A DNA stretch of 64,000 bases, taken from assembly GCF_019343105.1 (NCBI RefSeq), contig NZ_CP073765.1, positions 1 through 64,000 on the forward strand, in the 5' to 3' direction. Positions 9,002 through 16,234 of this stretch are shown here, in pieces. Position numbers and translations under genes: made by a program. The notes below the pieces were generated by a model. It was not told the origin of the DNA. It did not search any database and was given only the letters and a program-made list of their open reading frames with translations. Numbering within the stretch: the first letter of the stretch is position 1; every line of letters begins with the position of its first letter. The DNA is from Methylovirgula sp. HY1. GTDB lineage: Bacteria; Pseudomonadota; Alphaproteobacteria; Rhizobiales; Beijerinckiaceae.

Positions 9002-9927
9002 GTGTTGTCGGCCCCGGCGCCATCGCCGCTGCCGTCGTTGCAGAGAAGGAAGTGGTCCAGCGGCGGGATCAGGTGCGCGATGCCCTGAAGCGCGATCTCG
9101 AAGCGGCGCGCTATGCGGCCGACCGCGCCTTCCGGCAATATGACGCCGCCGATCCTGCCAACCGGCTGGTGGCGGGCGAATTAGAGGCGCGCTGGAACAA
9201 GGCGCTCGCGCGTGTTGCGGAGACCGAAGGCAAGATCGCCGCTCATGACGTCGCTACGCCCACTGCCGTTGTAGATCCGCCGGCGCTCGCTGCGCTTGCC
9301 GCAGACCTCAAAACTGTCTGGACTGCCTCTTCAACCGATGCAAGGCTAAAGAAGCGCATCGTGCGCACCGTGATCAAGGAGGTGGTGGCTGATATCGACC
9401 CCGAGGCGGCCGAGATCGTTCTCGTGGTCCACTGGATCGGTGGCATCCACAGCGAGATGCGTCTGCCCAGACGCCGCCGCGGTCAGCGCAACAGCACCGC
9501 AGCCGATGTGATTGCCGCTGTTCGCCAGCTCGTGCTGATCGCCAATGATGATATCATCGCCGGCGTCCTCAACCGGAATGGCCTCGTCACAGGTCATGGC
9601 AACCGCTGGACACGCGAGCGCGTCACCTCGCTGCGCTCGCATCACCGCATTCCAGTGCACAAACCAGCCGAAGATGGGAATGAGCATTGGCTCAATCTCA
9701 GCAACGCCGCGCGGCTCATGCATATCGCACCAAAGACCCTCAGACTGGCGGCGGAGGCTAGCGAGATCGAGGCCATCCATCCTTTGCCTGACGGCCCTTG
9801 GATCTTCGCCCGAGCCGCTCTCACAACATCAGCGGCGCAATCCATCACTAAGCGGGCGCTACAGAACCCAAAATACCCCACGGGATCGCATCCCAACCAG
9901 CAAAGTCTCTTCCCTTCAATCACATAG
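9002..9927 (+). pseudogene. Large serine recombinase, 3' part
   Basis: This is the continuation of the recombinase after the IS5 element. It encodes a coiled-coil segment (RRDQVRDALKRDLEAARYAAD), a basic stretch (MRLPRRRRGQRN) and a C-terminal DNA-binding region with WTRERVTSLRSHH. The frame is intact to its stop, but without the N-terminal catalytic domain it cannot recombine DNA alone. Confidence 0.88.
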
Positions 9928-9950
9928 ACAGATGGGTGTTCTGATGCGCG

Positions 9951-10694
9951 GTTGTAAAAATCGAGATATCGGCCAATCGATGCGCGTGCCTCGCTGACGC
10001 TCTCGTAAGCCTTCAAGTACACCTCCTCATATTTCACGCTGCGCCAAAGCCGCTCGACGAAGACGTTGTCGCGCCATGAGCCCTTGCCGTCCATGCTGAT
10101 GGCGATGCCGTTTTCGATCAGCAAGCCGGTGAAGTCGGTACAGGTGAACTGGCTGCCCTGATCCGTGTTGAATATTTCCGGCTTGCCATGCTTCGCCAGG
10201 GCCTCCTCAACTGCCTCGACGCAGAACGCGGCTTCCATCGTAATCGACACGCGATGGGAGAGAACGCGCCGGCTGAACCAATCGACGACGGCGGCGAGAT
10301 AGACGAAGCCACGTGCCATAGGAATGTAGCTTATATCCATGGCCCACACCTGGTTTGCCCGCTCGACCTTTAATCCGCGCAGCAGGTAGGGATAAATTCT
10401 GTGACCGGGCGCCGGCTTCGACGTGTTTGGGCGCCGGTAGATCGCTTCGATTCCCATACGCTTCATCAGTGTTGAGACGTGACGCCGGCCGATCGAGCCA
10501 CCCTCGCGGTTCAGCATGTCGCGCAGCATTCGGCTGCCCGCGAACGGGTAGTCGAGATGCAGCTCGTCGAGCCGCCGCATGATCTTCAACTCCTCGGTCG
10601 AGACCGCCCGAGGTTTGTAATAGACGGTTCCCCGGCTGATGTTCAGAACCTTCGCTTGCCGGACGATCGGAAGGTCGTGGGTGCGGTCGATCAT
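9951..10694 (-). pseudogene. IS3-B transposase OrfB, N-terminal and catalytic piece
   Basis: It starts MIDRTHDLPIVRQAKVL and carries the rve core (WAMDISYIPM, FNTDQGSQFT, WRDNVFVERLWRSVKYEE). After YLDFYNR the frame runs into the recombinase element; the missing C-terminus lies at 6248-6333. The start overlaps the stop of orfA as ATGA. Confidence 0.88.
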
Positions 10695-10798
10695 CGCTTT
10701 GCGCTCAGCAAACCCGCTTTCGTGAGCGCGCCTTCCAAAAAATCGTTCTCCAATGTCAACTCGCCGATTTTGGCGTGGAGCGCCTTCAAATCGATGCT
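10691..10798 (-). pseudogene. IS3-B transposase OrfA, C-terminal piece
   Basis: It encodes SIDLKALHAKIGELTLENDF and a short LLSAKR tail, the coiled-coil end of OrfA. It joins in frame with 12047-12247 once IS3 copy 2 and one GCT repeat are removed, giving a 102-residue OrfA. Confidence 0.82.
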
Positions 10799-10828
10799 TG
10801 GCCTGCTGCCGGTTTCGTGGACACGCAG

Positions 10829-11695
10829 TTAAGCTAACCCACCCTTCGTCTCAAACTCAATCGGGCTGAGATATCCCAAAGTCGAGTGTCTGCGAACCGC
10901 GTTGTAGAAGCGCTCGATGTAATCGAACACGTCGGCTCTGGCCTGGTCTCTGGTCCGATAGACCTTTGCCGCCGTTCGCTCGGTCTTGAGCGACGAGAAG
11001 AAGCTCTCCATCGCGGCGTTGTCCCAGCAATTGCCGGATCGGCTCATCGAACAAGCAACACCGTGCTCGGCGAGCAAGCGCTGGAACGGCTCGCTCGTAT
11101 ATTGGCTGCCGCGATCCGAGTGATGTAGCAGAGCATTCGGTCTTCCACGCCGCCAGATCGCCATCAGGAGGGCGTCGGTGACGAGCCCCGCCGTCATCTC
11201 GGCCTTCATCGACCAGCCGACGACGCGCCGCGAGAACAGATCGATCACCGCCGCAACATAGAGCCATCCCTCGGCCGTCCAGATATAGGTGAAGTCGGCG
11301 ATCCATTTCTGGTTCGGCCGCTGCGCCACGAACTGACGATCGAGGACATTGGCGGCAATCGCCGTGGAAAGGCGCTCGTCGCCATCCTTTGGCAGTCCCC
11401 GCCGGCGCGGCCGCGCCCGCAGGGCTTGCGCCCGCATCAGGCGCTCGATCTTGTGCAGCCCACAGGAAACGCCCTCGGCCAGAACATCCCGCCAGACCCG
11501 GCGGGCGCCATAGGTGCGGGCGCTGGCCATGAAGCTCGCCCGCACCTTGACGCCGATCGCTTCATCGCTCTTGGCCCGCCGGCTCGGAGCGCGTCGCAGC
11601 CAGGCATGAAAGCCGGAACGGGAGACGGACAGAGCTTCGCACATCCAGGCCACCGGCCAGATCGCGCGGTGCTTCGCAATGAAGGAGAACTTCAT
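10829..11695 (-). CDS. IS3-family transposase OrfB, copy 2
   Basis: A 288-residue DDE integrase-type transposase with the same sequence as the OrfB at 1953-2819 and all catalytic contexts (IADFTYIWT, HSDRGSQYTS, CWDNAAMESFF). Its start overlaps the orfA stop by ATGA. Confidence 0.96.
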   Translation of the reverse strand: MKFSFIAKHRAIWPVAWMCEALSVSRSGFHAWLRRAPSRRAKSDEAIGVKVRASFMASARTYGARRVWRDVLAEGVSCGLHKIERLMRAQALRARPRRRGLPKDGDERLSTAIAANVLDRQFVAQRPNQKWIADFTYIWTAEGWLYVAAVIDLFSRRVVGWSMKAEMTAGLVTDALLMAIWRRGRPNALLHHSDRGSQYTSEPFQRLLAEHGVACSMSRSGNCWDNAAMESFFSSLKTERTAAKVYRTRDQARADVFDYIERFYNAVRRHSTLGYLSPIEFETKGGLA

Positions 11696-11982
11696 GTCGA
11701 CTCCTTCGCGAAGAACGCCGCGGCCTTTTTTAAAATATCGCGCTCCGCCCTGAGTCTGGTCACCTCGCGCCGAAGGCGCTCGATCTCGAGTTGCTCGGCT
11801 TTCATCTGGCCCTGACCGGGGAAGGCTTGAACCGGGTCAGTGGCCAACTCCTTCACCCATTTGCGCAGAACGTTCTCATGAACCTCAAGATCGCGCGAGG
11901 CCTGGGCGACCGCAACACCCCGATCTCGGATCAGCCGAACCGCCTCGACCTTAAACTCCCGCGAAAACTTCCGTCGTTGCAT
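11692..11982 (-). CDS. IS3-family transposase OrfA, copy 2
   Basis: A 96-residue HTH plus coiled-coil OrfA with the same sequence as copy 1. It carries the same A-AAA-AAG slippery site for the OrfAB frameshift product. Confidence 0.95.
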   Translation of the reverse strand: MQRRKFSREFKVEAVRLIRDRGVAVAQASRDLEVHENVLRKWVKELATDPVQAFPGQGQMKAEQLEIERLRREVTRLRAERDILKKAAAFFAKEST

Positions 11983-12046
11983 CTGCTACCTCCGGCTCCA
12001 TGAAACACCTAATCTCGGTGTCCATCAAACCGGCAGCAGGCCAGCT

Positions 12047-12247
12047 CTCACTTTTTGGTTCGGCCTTGTCCGCCCCGAATACGTTTGCCGCACCCTCGAG
12101 AAGCTGGCCCTTCCATTGCGTGATTTGATTGGGGTGAACATCGAACTGTTGTGCCAGTTCGGCCAGAGTCTTATCGCCCTTGACGGCGGCCAAGGCCACT
12201 TTCGCCTTGAAGGCCGGCGTGTGGTTGCGACGTGGTCGTTTCGTCAT
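12047..12247 (-). pseudogene. IS3-B transposase OrfA, N-terminal piece
   Basis: MTKRPRRNHTPAFKAKVALA through LAELAQQFDVHPNQITQWKG is the HTH half of an IS3-family OrfA, with a good ribosome-binding site (GGAGCGAAG) upstream on the minus strand. IS3 copy 2 interrupts it after KSE(S). The C-terminal piece is at 10691-10798. Confidence 0.85.
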
Positions 12248-12316
12248 CTTCGCTCCTGATTCGCGGCGAGAATCCTCGCCGCTGTCAGGCAGAAAATCCA
12301 CTTATCAAACTGTTCA

Positions 12317-12984
12317 AATTTGCGCGGCCAGCTCTGTAGACGCCTATGGAGCAGGCCTTTTACAAAGCGATATTCGCACTGCTGATATCCCCCGGACTGC
12401 AGGCACAGAGGAAGGCTTCCGGGCCTATTTCGCGGAGGGCTGGCATGAGCGCGACATAAGGGCCGAGCGATAGATATGGTCTGGTGCTCGATACTAATGC
12501 CGCAGCCGATGCCATGTTGGGCAATGATCTTCGGATCGAATGGCGTCGCCTCATTTTGCGAGACCGCACCGCGCAAACCGACTTCGAAAACTTCTGCGAA
12601 CGTCTCAAGTCAACATCAGATATCGCTGAAATGCCCACTCAGCCGATCGTCATCCGCCGCAAGGAAAAGCCGCCAATCATCATGCGCATCTTGCCCATTG
12701 ACGGCGCCGCTCGGGGGCCGTTCCTTAGCGCAAGAGCCTTAGTTATCCTGATCGATATGGCAACAAAGCTAAGACCTAAAACCGAGGAGATTGCCCGTAT
12801 CTTCCGTTTAACCACGGCGGAGGCACGCATTGCTGCGCGTGTCGCTACCGGGATGACTCTTGAGAACGCAGCCGTTGAACTCGGCATCACTAAAGAAACA
12901 GCCCGCAATCAGCTAAAATCCGTCTTCGCAAAAACGGGAACGCATAGACAGAGCGAGCTTGTCGCGCTGCTAGCGAGACTATGA
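12317..12984 (+). pseudogene. LuxR-type regulator, C-terminal part (split gene, part 2)
   Basis: The first stretch reads SSVDAYGAGLLQSDIRTADI and GFRAYFAEGWHERDIRAER, then hits a stop near 12474. The next frame resumes with LDTNAAADAMLGNDLRIEW and runs through LTTAEARIAARVATGMTLEN and ELGITKETARNQLKSVFAKT, a LuxR-type HTH, to HRQSELVALLARL. Compared with the family as I remember it, roughly 130 residues between RAER and LDTNAA are missing, so the gene carries an internal deletion as well as the 6.2-kb insertion. It is unlikely to be functional, although the C-terminal HTH segment from 12484 is still an open frame. Confidence 0.75.
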
Positions 12985-13021
12985 GTGCCTCTGTAGGAAG
13001 GCGGAAGGGTGCTGTCGCGTT

Positions 13022-13378
13022 CATGGCTGAACCGCGCCAATACGTCTCAATCAAATACACTGAACGTTTGGCTGAAGCCGGCATCGAGCCATCGGTCGGC
13101 AGCATCGGCGAATCTTACGACAACGCGCGCTGACCGAAACGATCAACGGCCTCTACAAGGCCGAAGTCATTCATCGGCGTGGGCCATGGCGTTCATTCGA
13201 GGCCGTCGAATATGCCACTCTCGAATGGGTCGACTGGTTCAACAAGCGGCGGCTTTTGGAACCCATAGGCAATATCCCGCCAGCAGAAGCCGAAGAACGC
13301 CACTACGCCATGCTGGAGCAACCGGCCATGGCCGCATGACTCAAACAAAATAGCCTCCGACGATCCTGGCGCGGTTCA
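13022..13378 (+). pseudogene. IS3-family (IS407-like) OrfB C-terminal remnant with right end
   Basis: The plus strand encodes YVSIKYTERLAEAGIEPSVG, GSIGESYDNA, then after a frameshift at about 13128 TETINGLYKAEVIHRRGPW and VDWFNKRRLLEPIGNIPPAE, ending AMLEQPAMAA at 13339. This is the C-terminal third of an IS407-type OrfB. The following CCTCCGACGATCCTGGCGCG and GTTCA to 13378 resembles an IS3 right end. The N-terminal two thirds are gone. Confidence 0.75.
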
Positions 13379-13401
13379 CAGAGCAGCATTCTTGTCGGAT
13401 G

Positions 13402-13752
13402 TTATTTTGCTAGGTCAGCTGCGATGATCGCATTTATATGTTGCATGACTGCTCGCCGGACTGGCGTGCTCACCTTGCCGATTGGCTCGGCGTGTCTTGC
13501 CACGATCGTGGCGATTTTCACGGGCCGGATAACCGACGGCGCAGGCAGTCCAACTTTTGTGTGGTCCTTGATTTGAACGTCGCCGGCCCTTGGGCGATTC
13601 TCCGCGGACGTGATCATCACGACCCATAGCAGCGCGTTTCCGTCGCCGGTGGAGCCGTTCGAGACGACGAGAGCTGGCCGGCGTTGCCGCGTATCGCGGT
13701 CGGTATAGGGGAATGGGACGCGGATCACGTCACCTTGTTCAAAGATCGGCAT
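13402..13752 (-). CDS. mazF: MazF/PemK-family mRNA interferase toxin
   Basis: A 116-residue toxin starting MPIFEQGDVIRVPFPYTDRD, followed by RRPALVVSN, the conserved MazF/PemK core; the family cleaves mRNA at short sequences. An upstream in-frame ATG (13806) lies inside mazE and is not preferred. It overlaps the antitoxin gene by 14 bp. The family fold motifs (GDVIxVPFP, RPALVVS, SVIRPVKI) are all present, so it looks active. Confidence 0.88.
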   Translation of the reverse strand: MPIFEQGDVIRVPFPYTDRDTRQRRPALVVSNGSTGDGNALLWVVMITSAENRPRAGDVQIKDHTKVGLPAPSVIRPVKIATIVARHAEPIGKVSTPVRRAVMQHINAIIAADLAK

Positions 13753-13960
13753 AGGCTTTCCGGTCGGCGTCACTGTCCCATTCGGTGAATGTGGCGAACG
13801 GGTCATCTGCCGACACTTCAGGGTGCGCGCGCGAAAGCACGACGCGGCCGCCGGGTTCGATGCTGTAAGCGATTTCGTCGCCTTCCTTGAGATGCAGGGC
13901 GGCCCGTACCGGCTGGGGGATGGTCGTCTGTGCTTTGCTGGTTAGCTTGCTGGTGATCAT
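13739..13960 (-). CDS. mazE: MazE/AbrB-type antitoxin
   Basis: A 73-residue SpoVT/AbrB-like antitoxin: MITSKLTSKAQTTIPQPVRA is the swapped-hairpin DNA-binding motif, followed by LHLKEGDEIAYSIE and an acidic tail that would wrap MazF. It has a strong ribosome-binding site (GGAGGAAA) and a perfect palindrome 25 bp upstream. A longer frame extends into an unrelated dehydrogenase remnant and is not the real start. Confidence 0.87.
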   Translation of the reverse strand: MITSKLTSKAQTTIPQPVRAALHLKEGDEIAYSIEPGGRVVLSRAHPEVSADDPFATFTEWDSDADRKAYADL

Positions 13961-13984
13961 GAGAAGCCTCTCGTTTCCTCCAAT

Positions 13985-14001
13985 GTAAGGATTTTCCTTA
14001 C
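13985..14001. promoter_or_regulatory. mazEF operator palindrome
   Basis: GTAAGGA-TTT-TCCTTAC is a perfect 7-bp inverted repeat with a 3-bp centre lying 25 bp before the mazE start. MazE-type antitoxins autoregulate through such palindromes. Confidence 0.6.
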
Positions 14002-14052
14002 TTTTGGCTATAGGCGCGAGTTTTAGGGCACGCTGGCGTGCGACGTTGAACG

Positions 14053-14173
14053 GTTGCGAGCGCAATTTGAAATCAGCTTCCGAAATCAGCTTCTGCGTGA
14101 TCGCGAAGCCGATACTTGCACTTGCGCCTGTCACAATAGCGACACGAGTCTCTCCCAAATCCATCACGGCCAT
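14053..14173 (-). pseudogene. Short-chain dehydrogenase, N-terminal fragment
   Basis: MAVMDLGETRVAIVTGASAS then IGFAITQKLI is the Rossmann nucleotide-binding start (TGxxxxIG) of an SDR enzyme. Only about 40 residues remain before the sequence becomes mazE promoter. A decayed leftover. Confidence 0.6.
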
Positions 14174-14267
14174 CCGATCGCGCGAGCCGCCATGCGTTGC
14201 GGTACAGATCAAGGCCTCAATCACGCATGTTTGTGGTTCAGGTGACGTCTCCGTAGCGGCGCCTCTT

Positions 14268-14281
14268 TGACTTGCGTCAAC
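14268..14281. promoter_or_regulatory. FixK/FNR box upstream of the PFOR operon
   Basis: TTGACTTGCGTCAA is a perfect TTGA-N6-TCAA site, as bound by FixK/FnrN-type activators in alphaproteobacteria. It lies about 300 bp before the GltD-like start, so a long leader or a second promoter element is implied. The intervening 14282-14563 shows no gene I can name; a minus-strand stretch there (about 14277-14460) looks weakly coding. Confidence 0.7.
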
Positions 14282-14563
14282 GCCGTGAAACATCGCCGAT
14301 GGAATAGTGTCGCCGATATGCGCCGTCTCCGATCATCGACAAACGATCGTCGATAACGGCCATGTGAAAGGCTTCCAAGTACAGATCGACTCCTTCCGAT
14401 GCGACATCACCGCGCGCGAGTGTCAGACGCCTGATCTCTTGTCCCCGCAGGCCTTGAAGATTGCCCGTGCTCAACGCGTCTCGCCGCCGCCAGCGTGCCG
14501 GAATAGCCGCGCGGCACGATGTCGATGTCGTGCGGCCATTTTCCGCAAAACCCGGAGATTCTC

Positions 14564-16195
14564 GTGAACAGCTTTGCCCGCGATATGACACCGACCGTCG
14601 ACCTGACCCAAGATAGAGCTACAGGGCCGGTACGGCGCCAGCGCCCGATCTATGTCGACCTCCTGCCGCCATGCAACGCGGCTTGCCCTGCCGGGGAGAA
14701 CGTCCAAGCCTGGCTAGCCTTGGCGCAAGCCGGCAAATTTCGCGCGGCATGGGAAGCGCTCGTCCATGACAATCCCATGCCGGCGGTGCATGGCCGCGTC
14801 TGCTATCACCCATGCGAGACGAGCTGCAATCGCAAGGATCTCGACAATGCGGTCGATATTCATGCCGTGGAACGCTTTCTCGGCGATATGGCGAACGAGC
14901 AAGGTTGGCCAATTCCGGTCGATCATCCGCCGACCGGCAAGCGTGTGCTCATCGTCGGCGCCGGACCGAGCGGCCTTTCGGCAGCCTACCATCTCACCCA
15001 GCTCGGACATCAAGTCGAGGTCCATGAGGCCGGACCCTTACCCGGAGGCATGCTGCATTTCGGCATTCCCGCCTATCGTCTGCCTCGTGCCGATCTCATG
15101 AAGGAGATCGCGCGGATCGAGCAAACGGGTGTCAAGATCGTGCTCAATCACCCTGTCGAAGATGTCTTGACCGAACAGCAAGCCGGAGGCTTCGACGCCG
15201 TTTTCATCGCAATCGGCGCGCATTTCTCGAAGCATGTCGACATTCCCGCCCGCGATGCCGTCAAAGTTCTGAATGCCGTCTCGCTGCTCCGTGACGTCGA
15301 AACCGGATCGGTGCCGCAGCTCGGCCGCCGCGTCGTCATTTACGGGGGTGGCAATACGGCCATGGATGCGGCCCGCACCGCACATCGGCTTGGTGCCGAA
15401 GAAGCTTTGATCGTCTACCGTCGCGACCGCGCCCATATGCCGGCTCATGAGTTCGAAGCCGATGAAGCCTTGTCCGAAGGCGTCAAGATCAAATGGCTAA
15501 CCTCGATCAAGGCGATAGACGGCGCAGATCTCACCGTCGAGGTCATGCGCATCGACGAAAACGGCCGCGCCCAGCCGACCGGACAATTCGAGACGCTGCA
15601 GGCGGATTCGATCGTTCTGGCGCTTGGTCAGGACGCCGACAGCCATTTTCTTCGGAAGATCCCGGAGATCGTGTTCGAGTCCGACGGCACGGTTGTGGTC
15701 GCGCCCAATATGATGACCGGAAAGCCGGGCATTTTTGCCGGCGGTGATATGGTGCCGAGCGAGCGCACTGTCACCGTCGCGACGGGCCATGGCAAGAAGG
15801 CGGCGCATAATATCGATGCCTGGTTGCGCGGTACGCAATACATCCATCCTACCCCGCATCCGAGCATCGATTTTGCCAGCCTCAACCTGCCGATCTATAT
15901 CGATGCGGTTCGATCGACGCAGCAAGAGCTGCCGGTCGCCGCCCGCGGCTCAGGGTTCGACGAAGTCGTCGCCGGTCTCGGCGAGACGCAGGCGCTGCAT
16001 GAAGCCAAGCGCTGCCTCTCCTGCGGCAATTGCTTCGAATGCGACAATTGCTTTGCCGCTTGCCCGGAAGACGCGATCCGCAAGCTCGGGCCGGGCAGCG
16101 GCTATGCGATCGATATGGCCGCCTGCACCGGCTGCGCGGTCTGCGTCGCGCAATGTCCTTGCCATGCGATGGTAATGATCGCCGAGCGCAGCTGA
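14564..16195 (+). CDS. GltD-like NAD(P)-binding iron-sulfur flavoprotein
   Basis: It resembles the small subunit of glutamate synthase and the N-terminal part of dihydropyrimidine dehydrogenase: an FAD/NAD(P)H oxidoreductase passing electrons between NAD(P)H and iron-sulfur partners. An N-terminal Fe-S domain (PCNAACPAGENVQAW, CYHPCETSCNRKD) precedes the FAD motif GAGPSGLSAAYHL and the NAD(P) motif GGGNTAMDAART. The C-terminus adds a two-cluster ferredoxin domain (CGNCFECDNCFAACPEDAI and CTGCAVCVAQCPCHAM). GTG at 14564 is chosen because GGAG lies 7 nt upstream; ATG at 14519 or 14585 is also possible. It is followed closely by nifJ and a DHOD-like gene, so it probably connects the ferredoxin reduced by PFOR with the NAD(P)H pool. 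That role is inference. Confidence 0.85.
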   Translation: MNSFARDMTPTVDLTQDRATGPVRRQRPIYVDLLPPCNAACPAGENVQAWLALAQAGKFRAAWEALVHDNPMPAVHGRVCYHPCETSCNRKDLDNAVDIHAVERFLGDMANEQGWPIPVDHPPTGKRVLIVGAGPSGLSAAYHLTQLGHQVEVHEAGPLPGGMLHFGIPAYRLPRADLMKEIARIEQTGVKIVLNHPVEDVLTEQQAGGFDAVFIAIGAHFSKHVDIPARDAVKVLNAVSLLRDVETGSVPQLGRRVVIYGGGNTAMDAARTAHRLGAEEALIVYRRDRAHMPAHEFEADEALSEGVKIKWLTSIKAIDGADLTVEVMRIDENGRAQPTGQFETLQADSIVLALGQDADSHFLRKIPEIVFESDGTVVVAPNMMTGKPGIFAGGDMVPSERTVTVATGHGKKAAHNIDAWLRGTQYIHPTPHPSIDFASLNLPIYIDAVRSTQQELPVAARGSGFDEVVAGLGETQALHEAKRCLSCGNCFECDNCFAACPEDAIRKLGPGSGYAIDMAACTGCAVCVAQCPCHAMVMIAERS

Positions 16196-16234
16196 AACAC
16201 TTACCAAACTCGCACACTGCGAAGAGAGGCCGCG

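Larger units (their letters stand above)
6331..9950 (+). mobile_element. Serine-recombinase mobile element inserted in IS3-B orfB
   Basis: About 3.6 kb bounded by CGGTT at both junctions (6330-6334 and 9949-9953); excising it rebuilds the IS3-B orfB frame exactly. The short shared core fits serine-recombinase strand exchange. Contents are two small ORFs and a large serine recombinase gene, all on the plus strand and tightly overlapped, the recombinase later broken by an IS5 element. No other cargo is present, so it behaves as a minimal self-mobilising unit. Confidence 0.75.
10799..12043 (-). mobile_element. IS3-family insertion sequence, copy 2 (1245 bp)
   Basis: The same element as at 1923-3167, with the same length, ends and orientation, and a GCT target duplication (10796-10798 and 12044-12046). 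It is inserted into orfA of IS3-B. The internal translations are the same in both copies, indicating recent transposition; homologous recombination between the two direct copies would delete about 8.9 kb including the porin gene. Confidence 0.97.
6120..12316 (-). mobile_element. IS3-family element B, broken by two nested insertions
   Basis: The outer ends share TGAACAG and TAAGTGGATT-(C/T)-CTGCC in inverted orientation (6120-6156 and about 12289-12316), so the termini are either TGAACAG or TAAGTGG. Removing the nested serine-recombinase element (6331-9950) and IS3 copy 2 (10799-12043 plus its target repeat) leaves about 1.3 kb with orfA and orfB in correct order, a normal IS3 size. It sits inside the LuxR-type gene. 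No clean target duplication is visible; the left flank has extra sequence. Confidence 0.8.

Noticed and set aside
13739-14293. A 184-residue fusion of a dehydrogenase and MazE
   Set aside because: The real mazE start at 13960 has its own ribosome-binding site and operator; the upstream part is a decayed SDR fragment read in the same frame.
14277-14460. Minus-strand fragment (LQGLRGQEIRRLTLARGDVA...) before the PFOR operon
   Set aside because: Looks weakly coding but I could not assign a family, and it lacks a clear start.
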